Below are positions 1 to 9,000 of a stretch of 35,446 nt of DNA, piece after piece; position 1 is the stretch's first letter; every line of letters begins with the position of its first letter. The notes below the pieces were generated by a model. It was not told the DNA's origin. It saw only the letters and a program-made list of their open reading frames with translations, and made no database searches. Source of the DNA: CAIVPM01 sp964477265 (GTDB lineage Bacteria; Bacteroidota; Bacteroidia; Chitinophagales; Chitinophagaceae); contig CAYZDJ010000026.1 of assembly GCA_964477265.1 (NCBI GenBank), positions 1 through 35,446 on the forward strand, given 5' to 3'. The translations under genes and the position numbers were made by a program.

Positions 1-1014
1 AATGCAGCAGGAACTTATACTTATTCAACAACCAACTCTCAAGGATGTGATAGCACAGCTACGCTAAATCTTACTGTAAAAACAAACACAACTTCAACAA
101 CCAATGTAAGCATTTGTCCAAGTGCATTGCCATATAGTTGGAATGGAAGTAGAAATGCAGCAGGAACTTACACTTATTCAACAACGAATAGTCAAGGTTG
201 TGATAGCACAGCAACATTAAACTTAACAGTAAAAACAAATACAACATCAACAACTAATATAAGCATTTGCCCAAGTCAATTGCCTTATAGTTGGAATGGT
301 TCAAGAACAACAACTGGAACTTATACTTATACAACTACAAATAGTCAAGGTTGTGATAGTGTGGCAACTTTAAACTTAATTGTTAAAACAAATACAACAT
401 CTACAACCAATGTAAGCATTTGCCCAAGCCAATTACCTTATAGTTGGAATGGTTCAAGAACAACAGCTGGAACTTATACTTATACAACTACGAATAGTCA
501 AGGATGTGATAGTACAGCTACGCTAAATCTTACTGTTAAAACAAACACAACTTCTACAACCAACACATCAATTTGTAGCACTTCATTGCCTTACAGTTGG
601 AATAGTAATAGCTATAATGCAGCAGGAACTTATGTTGTGCATTTAATTAATGCTAATGGATGTGATAGTGCAGCAACTTTAAACTTAGTAGTAAAATCAA
701 CAAGCACATCAACAACTAATGTAAGTGTATGTTCAACTTCATTGCCTTACAGTTGGAATAGTAATAGCTATAATGCAGCAGGAACTTATGTTGTGCATTT
801 AATTAATGCTAATGGATGTGATAGTGCAGCAACTTTAAACTTAGTAGTAAAATCAACAAGCACATCAACAACTAATGTAAGTGTATGTGATACTTTGTTG
901 CCATACGTTTGGAATGGAGCAAGCTACAATGTAGCAGGCACTTATATTGCACACTTGGCTAATGCAGCAGGATGTGATAGTGCAGCAACATTAAATTTAG
1001 CAGTAACCCTTTGT
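1..1014 (+). repeat. Tandem coding repeats, 153-156 bp units (LPYxWNG/GCDS family)
   Basis: Unit starts are 106, 259, 412, 565, 721 and 877, with a partial unit before 106. The first units are 153 bp (51 aa), and those at 565 and 721 are 156 bp (52 aa). Each unit has one Cys before LPYxWN and a second in GCDS. The units at 565 and 721 are almost identical at DNA level, so they look like a recent duplication. The same family recurs at 23195-24460 and 33630-35446. Confidence 0.93.
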
Positions 1015-3267
1015 TCATCTTGTGTAAAACCCAATGTAAATTTTGATTGGCAATACAATGGCAATTGTTTAACCTACGATTTTAATAGCACAAGCTGGAT
1101 AAGCACAGGTTGGATAAAAGGATTCTACTGGGATTTTGGCAATGGACAAACCAGCACAGAAAGCAATCCATTAGCAACCTTTGCAGCAGCAGGAGTTTAC
1201 AATGTTAAATTAGTTGTAACCAGTAATCTTGGTTGTAAGGATAGTATAACAATACCTGTAACTATTGTAAATAAATGTACTGCAAGTTCTTGCAGTGCAT
1301 CTTGGTACACTCAAAATGCTACATCAAATTGCGATAGCACATTACAATTTATTGCAAATGGCAGCAATGCAGCAGTTGCAACTTATACTTGGAGTTTTGG
1401 TGATGGAACTACAGCAACTGGTGCACTAGCTACACATAAATATGCAGCACCAGGCAACTACACAGTTAAGTTAGTAGTAAACAAAACAGCATCAAATGCT
1501 TGTACAGATAGCTTGTCTTATAACATTTATGTAGGCAACTGTTCAGTAACATCAGGTGGTGGTGGAGGAGTAGAAAGTAAAACTTTAGGAGATGTAATAG
1601 CACAAAGATTATATGGCAATGCCAGAGAAAGCAAATTGGAAGCAGATGGATTAAGAGACAAGAAAGAGTTTATCAAATCATCAGTAACCACAGATGGAGC
1701 AAGCGATATTAATTTACAAATGCTAGTACCAGCCACAGTAACAGGAACCAATAAATCATATATCAGCACACCAACAGACCTAATCAATTTTACCAATGCA
1801 GTAGAAGTATTAGCAGTTGATTACACCCAGAACAGCAACACCAAAGCAGTAGCATTTGCAACCAAAACCTTAGGAGATGTTTACTCACACACCAAACCCA
1901 TCTGTGACAGATTAAAAGGAGCAGAATTACAAGAAGTAAAAAACATTACTGTAAATGGATACAACCTGATGGCATACAAAGTAAAACAATGCACAGGCGA
2001 AACAGAGTATGCAATGAACCTAAGTGCAGGAACAGCTACAAGTCGCAGCAGCATTAGCTTGCAAAGCAATTGGTTTACCGATAGCTACCAACAGGATGAA
2101 AAATTATACAACTTCCAGCTATGGGCAGTAAGCTATGAAATGGTAACAGCAATGGCTTCAGACATCATTACAAAACTACAAGCCAATGGAGTTGTAAATG
2201 CAGTAACCAATGCAGATTTACCAAAAGCGTATGTAACAGCAGGTAATAGAAAAGCCAACACAGTAACATTAAACATTGTAAACAATACCAATGCTACCAA
2301 TGCAATAATAGAGCTTAAAGAAAAAGCAACAGAAACTGGGGTTGAAGTTACTCGCCAAATATCAGTAAACCTACAACCAGTCAACAGTTCTGCAATAAGT
2401 ATTGATGTTAAAGACAGTTACGAAGCCACTATCAATCTATACATCAACAACAGCAAAACAGATATGTTGTATTTGAATGATGGTACCTGGGCATTGGAGT
2501 ATAATAAAAACAATACAACCATTCAACAGTTCAATGTTACCAATAACGCAACTGTTGCTAACAATGCTAATGAATATCAGTTGTTGAGAAATGTAAACTT
2601 TAATGCAGTAACTAAAGATTATGTAACGGCTTATAAAGCAATTGGCACAAAATGCAATGCTTTGTCTTTAAGCAATTACAAGTCTATTAAGTTTGGTGCA
2701 GTGGCTACAGGTGCAGGCAGTATAAAAATCACTTTAATAAGTAATGGCATTGCTAACTGGAACGAGCAATACAGTTATACTGTAAACCTTGATGGAAGAA
2801 CAGATGATTATGCTATTGGCTTGTCAAACTTCAAAAGCAGCAAATACACAGCAAGTGTAAATGGCAACAGCATTACAGGCGTAAGTTTTGCTTTTAATAA
2901 CAGCCGTGGTGGAGTAAGCAGCAACATTACTGCAAGCCTAAACAAAGCAAAGCTCACAGCCGATGATGTGGCTTACATGCAAAGTTTACAAAGCAAGGAT
3001 ATAAGCATCTATCCTAACCCAACTGTAAATGGTAAGTTTATGGTTAGCTTCAACAGCAACCAACAACAAAGCCTTATTTTAAAAGTGGTAGAGGTAGGTA
3101 CAGGCAGAATAATAAAAACGCAATTTGTAAATGCCACAAAAGGCAAAAACACAGTAAATGTGTTGTTGCTAAATGCAACCACTCTATCAAATGGCAACTA
3201 TGTTGTTACACTTGAAGGAGAAGCAGATAAATACAACACACAAAAACTAATGTTGAATAGATATTAA
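1..3267 (+). CDS. Large repeat-rich T9SS-exported surface protein, 5'-truncated by window edge
   Basis: The frame is open from base 1, so the true start lies upstream; the TTG at 127 is only an internal Leu codon. About 1088 codons are visible. Order of parts: seven ~51-52-residue Cys-paired repeats (1-1014; LPYxWNG...GCDSxATLNL), two PKD-type domains (about 1024-1280 with WDFGNG, 1290-1545 with WSFGDGT), a Gly-rich linker near 1555, a ~470-residue region I do not recognise that is beta-rich near its end, and a C-terminal T9SS type A sorting tail starting at about 3000 (ISIYPNP...GNYVVTL...KLMLNRY). Seen: repeats, PKD motifs and sorting tail. Family knowledge: such tails direct export and cell-surface attachment through the type IX secretion system. 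Inferred role: adhesin or surface scaffold. A hairpin terminator follows 30 bp after the stop. No catalytic motif was seen. Confidence 0.9.
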   Translation, partial: NAAGTYTYSTTNSQGCDSTATLNLTVKTNTTSTTNVSICPSALPYSWNGSRNAAGTYTYSTTNSQGCDSTATLNLTVKTNTTSTTNISICPSQLPYSWNGSRTTTGTYTYTTTNSQGCDSVATLNLIVKTNTTSTTNVSICPSQLPYSWNGSRTTAGTYTYTTTNSQGCDSTATLNLTVKTNTTSTTNTSICSTSLPYSWNSNSYNAAGTYVVHLINANGCDSAATLNLVVKSTSTSTTNVSVCSTSLPYSWNSNSYNAAGTYVVHLINANGCDSAATLNLVVKSTSTSTTNVSVCDTLLPYVWNGASYNVAGTYIAHLANAAGCDSAATLNLAVTLCSSCVKPNVNFDWQYNGNCLTYDFNSTSWISTGWIKGFYWDFGNGQTSTESNPLATFAAAGVYNVKLVVTSNLGCKDSITIPVTIVNKCTASSCSASWYTQNATSNCDSTLQFIANGSNAAVATYTWSFGDGTTATGALATHKYAAPGNYTVKLVVNKTASNACTDSLSYNIYVGNCSVTSGGGGGVESKTLGDVIAQRLYGNARESKLEADGLRDKKEFIKSSVTTDGASDINLQMLVPATVTGTNKSYISTPTDLINFTNAVEVLAVDYTQNSNTKAVAFATKTLGDVYSHTKPICDRLKGAELQEVKNITVNGYNLMAYKVKQCTGETEYAMNLSAGTATSRSSISLQSNWFTDSYQQDEKLYNFQLWAVSYEMVTAMASDIITKLQANGVVNAVTNADLPKAYVTAGNRKANTVTLNIVNNTNATNAIIELKEKATETGVEVTRQISVNLQPVNSSAISIDVKDSYEATINLYINNSKTDMLYLNDGTWALEYNKNNTTIQQFNVTNNATVANNANEYQLLRNVNFNAVTKDYVTAYKAIGTKCNALSLSNYKSIKFGAVATGAGSIKITLISNGIANWNEQYSYTVNLDGRTDDYAIGLSNFKSSKYTASVNGNSITGVSFAFNNSRGGVSSNITASLNKAKLTADDVAYMQSLQSKDISIYPNPTVNGKFMVSFNSNQQQSLILKVVEVGTGRIIKTQFVNATKGKNTVNVLLLNATTLSNGNYVVTLEGEADKYNTQKLMLNRY

Positions 3268-3297
3268 AAAGTAAATTGTGGTTCATATTGATTGTTT

Positions 3298-3329
3298 AAA
3301 AGCCGTCTCAAGCAATTGGGACGGCTTTT
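3298..3329 (+). terminator. Rho-independent terminator after the first surface-protein gene
   Basis: A perfect 10-bp stem (AAAAGCCGTC / GACGGCTTTT) with a 12-nt loop is followed by a T-rich run. It begins 30 bp past the stop codon at 3267 and separates this gene from the kinase operon. The A-rich left flank could let it work on the other strand too. Confidence 0.88.
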
Positions 3330-3408
3330 GTTTCTTCTTTAGAGTAGGTACAGAAGAATGTATAAGTTGTAGTCTGTTAAGGTTTATATATATAAGTTGT
3401 TTAAAATT

Positions 3409-3513
3409 ATTTTAACCACAGAGGTAACAAAGCATTTGACAGCTAAAACAGAGATATATCATAAATGCTCAGTTATCTCTGTGTTTTTAACTCAGTTACC
3501 ACTGTGGTAAAAT
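3409..3513. repeat. Long imperfect inverted-repeat element (MITE-like or structured intergenic repeat)
   Basis: The outer arms at 3409-3428 and 3495-3513 (ACCACAGAGGTAAC versus GTTACCACTGTGGT) are imperfect reverse complements. Inside are a second pair, 3445-3456 with 3474-3487 (AAAACAGAGATA / TATCTCTGTGTTTT), and a third, 3431-3437 with 3463-3469 (AGCATTT / AAATGCT), which crosses the second. No ORF is seen. It could be a non-autonomous mobile repeat or an alternative-structure RNA element. I have no match to a named family. Confidence 0.6.
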
Positions 3514-3594
3514 CTCTTGTTCGTTCATTTTAAATATTATAAATTTTAAACACTTCAATTACTTAAATGCTTGATAGGCTTATTCGCATACAAA

Positions 3595-3617
3595 AATTTG
3601 TATTTTAAATACAAATT
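3595..3617. promoter_or_regulatory. 11-bp-arm palindrome upstream of the kinase operon
   Basis: AATTTGTATTT, one base, AAATACAAATT: a perfect inverted repeat ending 47 bp before the kinase start. Position and symmetry fit an operator for a dimeric regulator. The binding protein is unknown, and the stretch is AT-rich, so some chance symmetry is possible. Confidence 0.4.
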
Positions 3618-3640
3618 CAATTTTTAATATTGGTTAATAT

Positions 3641-3648
3641 TAGTTTTG
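3641..3648 (+). promoter_or_regulatory. Possible Bacteroidota -7 element of the kinase operon
   Basis: TAGTTTTG matches TAnnTTTG, 16 bp before the kinase ATG. No TTTG-type -33 box is seen at the usual 17-23 bp upstream, so this is a weak call. Confidence 0.3.
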
Positions 3649-3664
3649 TTTCGCTTAATCAAAT

Positions 3665-5194
3665 ATGAAACAACTCTGGATAGTTATTGTACTGTTTTTT
3701 TTATTTAATTGCAATAAGAAATTAGATAATAAAAGCAATTTCAACAATAGTACCTCCTTGCATTTTGATGGTGTAAATGACCAGCTTATTGTACCAAACT
3801 ATGATAAACTAAAAATAAATATTGGAACTGTTGAAGCATGGTTTAAAGTAACTAAAACTGACAATAAATTATGGCATTCAATAGTTTCAAAAACACTGGC
3901 ATACCAAATTACACTAAGAAATTACAGGGCTTCTGCATATAATTGGTTTACTAAAACATTTGTAGAATATGGTGATACTTTGAATGATAACAAGTGGCAT
4001 CATATAGCATTTAGTTTTCAGGATGGAGTTGAGAAGGGGTCTCAATTGTATTTAGATGGAGAACCAATTGGAGCCTCAATAACACATAATATTTTAAATC
4101 AGGGCTGCGAATTGTTTGTGGGCGGTAACCTTTTTGACGAACAATTTTTTGGTGGAAATATTGATGAGGTAAGGGTTTGGAATATTATTAAATCTGCCGC
4201 AGAAATCAAAAAATCATATAAATCAGAAATAAATGCAAATGAAAAAGGGTTGGTTTTGTACTATAAATTTAATAAAAATAATAGTTCATTAAATAGCAAT
4301 GTAAACGATGAAACATTAAATAATTTAGAGGGAAATTTGTTTGAGTTTGACTTAAATAAAGACAGTTCCATTTATATAAATGATAGCCCGGTTATATCGC
4401 AAAATAAATTTAACATTTCACTGTTTTTAGAAAGGAATTATAAACTTATCTCACTTTTTATTGCTTTAGTTTTTGTGGTTTATTTTTTTGTAAAAATTCA
4501 GACAAGGGTTTTATATAATCAAAATAAACGACTGGAGAATACTGTAAAAATGAAAACAGTAGAGCTGGAAAAAAACTTACAGCAAAAAGAAGTTTTAATT
4601 CAGGAAATTCACCACAGAGTAAAAAATAATTTGCAATTTATTATTTCTCTTGTTGATTTTGAAATAACAAAATCATCTGGTCACCCATTGGCTAAAGAAG
4701 CTCTTCAACAAACATCGAGAAGACTATTGGCTATGGTTTTAGTACATGAAATGCTTTACAGGCAAGATGATGTTGAAACTATCTCTACAAAGGAGTACAT
4801 TAATGAGCTTGTTAGCACCTTGAAAAGCTTTACAGATGCTGATAATAGCAAGATTGATTATGAAATTAATGTAGATGACTTTTTATTAAGCGTTAGTCAA
4901 TGTACTTCAATTGGTATTATTACATCAGAAATAATTACCAACAGCATCAAACACGCTTTTGCTGGTGTTGAAAAACCCAGAATAAACATAACTTTAAAAA
5001 TAGACAGTGAATTAAACAAAGCAGAGTTTATTATTAGTGATAATGGTATTGGTATGGAGTTAAATAATGACAACCAAACAAGTGGCATTGGAAAAAAACT
5101 GATTGATGTTTTTTGCAGGCAGTTACAGGGCAATTATTATTTTAAAAACGAAAATGGTTTAGTGTTCAACCTTTCATTTACTATTAACAAATAA
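3665..5194 (+). CDS. LamG-domain sensor histidine kinase (HisKA_2 type)
   Basis: 509 aa. Residues 1-16 form a signal-like hydrophobic segment ending FLFNC, a non-canonical lipobox. Residues ~31-200 are a concanavalin A/LamG-like domain (LHFDGVNDQL at the start, WHHIAFSF, FFGGNIDEVRVWN), predicted to be outside the cytoplasm. A transmembrane helix lies at ~258-278 and a short coiled coil at ~284-312. The dimerisation/phosphoacceptor helix has EIHHRVKNNLQ at 314-324 (likely phospho-His317). The ATP-binding domain shows N426 in the N-box, DNGIGM (459-464) and SGIGKK. Role: membrane kinase that would phosphorylate the regulator encoded 15 bp downstream. Known: HisKA_2 kinases usually pair with separate regulators. 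Inference: the LamG domain binds a glycan or a surface-protein ligand. The start is the first ATG of a good signal sequence. Confidence 0.9.
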   Translation: MKQLWIVIVLFFLFNCNKKLDNKSNFNNSTSLHFDGVNDQLIVPNYDKLKINIGTVEAWFKVTKTDNKLWHSIVSKTLAYQITLRNYRASAYNWFTKTFVEYGDTLNDNKWHHIAFSFQDGVEKGSQLYLDGEPIGASITHNILNQGCELFVGGNLFDEQFFGGNIDEVRVWNIIKSAAEIKKSYKSEINANEKGLVLYYKFNKNNSSLNSNVNDETLNNLEGNLFEFDLNKDSSIYINDSPVISQNKFNISLFLERNYKLISLFIALVFVVYFFVKIQTRVLYNQNKRLENTVKMKTVELEKNLQQKEVLIQEIHHRVKNNLQFIISLVDFEITKSSGHPLAKEALQQTSRRLLAMVLVHEMLYRQDDVETISTKEYINELVSTLKSFTDADNSKIDYEINVDDFLLSVSQCTSIGIITSEIITNSIKHAFAGVEKPRINITLKIDSELNKAEFIISDNGIGMELNNDNQTSGIGKKLIDVFCRQLQGNYYFKNENGLVFNLSFTINK

Positions 5195-5209
5195 AAGTTT
5201 ACAACTGGT

Positions 5210-5905
5210 ATGCTTATAACTAAAAAAATATTAATTATTGATGATGAGGTTTTAATTGCAGAGCATTTAAAATCTATCATTCAATCTTTTGGGTGCTTGA
5301 ATATTGAACTAGCTCACACGTTTAAATCTGCCATAAATGCCTTGCAAATTTATAAGCCAGATATTGTATTGCTCGACATTCGATTAGAAACAAAAGAGGA
5401 AGGTATTGAGCTGGGAAAAATTATTTTTGAAGAATATAAAATACCGTTCATTTATGTTACTGCATTTTCAGAAAACTCAATTATGAGCAATGCCTTAAAC
5501 ACGCATCCATCTTCGTTTATAACTAAGCCATATAAACCAGCCGATATTTTTGCAGCACTTAATTTAATTTACATCAATAATCCAAATCTTAGCAAGGCTT
5601 ATATCAATTTTAAATATGGCAACGAGTTTGTAAAACTTGCCACCAACACTATTCAATTTGTTGAGCGAGATGGTAACTATATCAACATTCATTGTTCTTC
5701 AAAAAAATATTTAATACGCAACTCAATTGAATGGATTGTTGAGCAATTGCCAGATGATATTTTTTTAAGGGTACATCGCTCGTTTGTGGTTAATTTACGT
5801 TGCATTACTAAGCATACATCTGAACACATTTATGTTCAGGATGTAGAAATTCCTATATCGCGAAGCATTAAACATAATCTTATCGAAATGATGGCAGCAT
5901 TTTAG
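5210..5905 (+). CDS. Response regulator, REC plus LytTR DNA-binding domain
   Basis: 231 aa. The receiver domain (1-~122) has the acidic pair D11/D12, phospho-acceptor D56 in LLDIRL, T84 and K106. The LytTR domain (~133-231) shows ERDGNYINIH and LRVHRSFVVNL, typical of the family. It acts as a transcription factor once phosphorylated, most likely by the kinase immediately upstream (15-bp gap, same operon). The giant surface gene starts 103 bp downstream on the same strand, with three GTTTGC boxes in between, so that gene is the natural target candidate. The target assignment is inference; family assignment is secure. Confidence 0.94.
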   Translation: MLITKKILIIDDEVLIAEHLKSIIQSFGCLNIELAHTFKSAINALQIYKPDIVLLDIRLETKEEGIELGKIIFEEYKIPFIYVTAFSENSIMSNALNTHPSSFITKPYKPADIFAALNLIYINNPNLSKAYINFKYGNEFVKLATNTIQFVERDGNYINIHCSSKKYLIRNSIEWIVEQLPDDIFLRVHRSFVVNLRCITKHTSEHIYVQDVEIPISRSIKHNLIEMMAAF

Positions 5906-5938
5906 CTTATATCATCATACATTTTGCAGTCATTTTTT

Positions 5939-5990
5939 TGCAGTTTGCACACAATCTCTGCAAACCTTTGTAGTAAAATTTGAAGTTTGC
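5939..5990. promoter_or_regulatory. Candidate LytTR-regulator boxes upstream of the giant gene
   Basis: Two direct copies, TGCAGTTTGC (5939-5948) and TGAAGTTTGC (5981-5990), lie exactly 42 bp apart, about four helical turns. An inverted GTTTGC copy (TGCAAAC, 5959-5965) lies between. LytTR proteins generally bind paired direct repeats containing a GTT core. The cluster ends 18 bp before the giant gene start. No exact TAnnTTTG -7 box was found here. The operator role is inferred. Confidence 0.4.
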
Positions 5991-6008
5991 TTTTCCAAAA
6001 CTCTTTGT

Positions 6009-9000
6009 ATGATAAGCAAACTTTACCCCAGTAACCCCCATCATTTTTATTTTGTAAAAGCTAACAGTAAAAACTGCTTTCAAAAATATTTGTTTAGTGC
6101 TTGCATTTTTTTAGCACTGTTAATGCCTTTTGTGGGCAACACGCAAAATTTGCAAACCTCGCCTATCACATTGCAAAATTATCAAACTGATAATTCTACA
6201 AACAAAGGAGTTTCGCTTTCTGTTTCAGAAGATGGTAATGTAGCTGTTAAAGGCTCGCCTTTTGCCGATAATGGCAAAGGGGCTGTAACACTTTATTTTA
6301 GAGATTATTTATTAGGAACTTGGACTTCTACATTACTTGCTTTCCCAACAGATTATAAACAACCCTATTGGTCCTTCTTAACTGATGCTCAAAACGCAGT
6401 TAACAATATTGGTGGCCCTAGCCGTAGTAATTTGTTGGGCAGTTATAAAAAACTAAATGGTGCTATAAATACTAGTCAAACTGCATTAAGCAATGTGTCA
6501 AATTACGTAACAGGAAATCAACCAAATGATGATATAAATTTTGGTTCTTCTGTAGCTATTTCTGCAGATGGCTCCACAATAGTTATTGGTGCAAAAAACA
6601 CTCAAAATGGGGTAGGGGCTTTTTGGATTTATAAAAATAGTAAAGCAAATATCAAGCAATATACACAATATAAATCAATAATGTACCCACTTGATTATGA
6701 TGGAAAACCCGAAGTAGGCACGTCTGTAGCTGTTTCTGAAGATGGTAGTAGAGTTGTAGTGGGAGGGCCTAAAGACCATTTAAGAGTTTCTATATTTGAG
6801 TCTTGCTCTGGACAAATTAAAGTACCTTTTCTTAATATTACTATCAACATTCCAGGTAGTACAGATAAAATCCCAATAGTTGGTGTTTCTAAATTAGTGG
6901 ACATTGTAATAGATGCTATTCAAGACGCTATTGCAAATAAAGTTGAAGGTGCCTTGGGGCCAGTGATAGCTGCTATTGTTAAAAAAGCACTTCAAGTAGC
7001 ATTTGATAATACATTGAAGCCAGTTTTATATCAATGGTTGAATGATATAGGGGTTAGTGCAGGTGAAGATGAGAGAAATAATGTTGGAGCTGCTTGGGTA
7101 TTTAAAATAAATAGTGATGGTGAATATGAGCAGGAGGGAGATAAATTACAGAATAAAGGACGAGATGGATTAATAAGTGCAGTACCAGGTGGCAGTAATA
7201 TAACAGCTACTAATTTGGGGCCTGCTCAAAGTTATGCTGATAGTATTAATGGTTCTCAAGTATCGGTAAATTCTATGATACAAAAAGCCGATAACATAGG
7301 ACAATCTCTAAAACCAATTCAAGACATTGCAGATTACTTTATTCCTATTCCAGGGTTAATTGAAATTCCAGCTTTTGAAATACCACCTTATGTGGCATCG
7401 CGAGATGTTAATATTTCTCCTACAAATGGCTCACCATTTTATCAGGAATTGACGGATTTAAAAAATGCCACTAATTCAAGGTTGTTTGAAAACGCTTATC
7501 AAGGCACATCAGTTTCAATATCAAGAGATGGTAAAACTGTTATGATGGGAGCCCCAGGATTGTTAAGTGGTAACGGTATAACGTATGTTTATAAATTAGA
7601 TCCTGATGCAAATAAAAAACTTTGGAATGGAGAAGATGCACTTGTTGGAGATAACACAGGTGGTGCAGCTAATTTCGGCTCAAGCATAGCTCTTTCTCAA
7701 GATGGCTTAAATGCAGTTATTGGAGCACCTTACACTGCAAAAACAGATACTATTACTGGTGCCATTTGGGTATTTACCAAAAATCAATCTACTAATAGAT
7801 GGGATAAAACATTAACCAAAGCTGTACCTAACAATATTACAATTGCAGCAGGTAATAAATCTATCAACTTTGGATCTTCTGTAGCTATTTCATCTGACAA
7901 TGATGATATATTAGTAGGTGCACTAGGAGATAATAATAATAAAGGTGCAGTATGGTTGTACAAACCTGTTAATGGCAATTGGAACAACCAACAAAAAATA
8001 ACACCTTCTACTTTAACTAATGGCAAATTTGGTAATACTGTAGCAATTGGAGAATATGGTTTAACAGCAGTTGTTGCTGCTCCAAATCTTACTTCAGGAG
8101 GTAATGCCTATGTATATAATTCTTGTGAGCCGCCTAAACCCATATTGGCACAGTATGCTGATACAATTTGTTCTGGCTATCAATTCAATAATTATTATCA
8201 GTATAACAAAAGACTTAACTCAGCAACAAGCTGGGTTTGGAGAGTTGGTTCCGAAACAGGCTCAGTGTTTTCGCCAGATGCTGGAGAATCTGCCAATAAT
8301 GATGGTTTAGTTAAAAAAACACTTAGTGGAACAACTACATTCTACGTTCGTGCAGAAGGAGGTTGTGTAAATGGAAAATTTGGTAGTATAACAACTATTG
8401 TAAAACCAACACCAGCCATTACTTCTGTAACCCCAACTTTTGTTTGTGCACCAGGGGGGCAGGTAACGTTGAAAGCTACTGCTAATTCAGGAAAAGTACA
8501 ATGGATAGGCTCTACTTGGGATGGGCTTAGATACAGTTCTTATGGTTTTTATGATTCTTACGAAAGTAACTCTAATTACACAGCACCTTACAATTATTAC
8601 GCTAGAAATGCCGACCCCAAACAACCCCCTTATGCCAATGGAACAGTTTTGGCTACTGGCAATACCTATAAACCTACCATTAGTAGCTCAAGAAACTTCT
8701 ATGTTTCCTCAATGCTCAATGGATGTTGGTCTGACACAGTAAGTGTTAATGCTAGGATTGAGAAAATAGTTGATATTGCTGTAATAGGATCTGGTAATAG
8801 AACAATTCAAATTTGTGATTCTCCAAGTTTGTCTTATCCTTTGTTACTTGATGCTTGGTCTTATGATGATTACAGGGCTTGGCAAAAAGCCACACCTTTT
8901 CCTGAAAAAAAGGCTATCCCCACCCAATTGCCTTTTACTTATAAATATTATATAGATAGTGTGGGAATGAGGTTGATTGATAGCTCCTCACTAAATCAAA

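Noticed and set aside
5916..5926. TACATTTTG as a promoter of the giant gene
   Set aside because: It has one base too many for TAnnTTTG and lacks a -33 partner.
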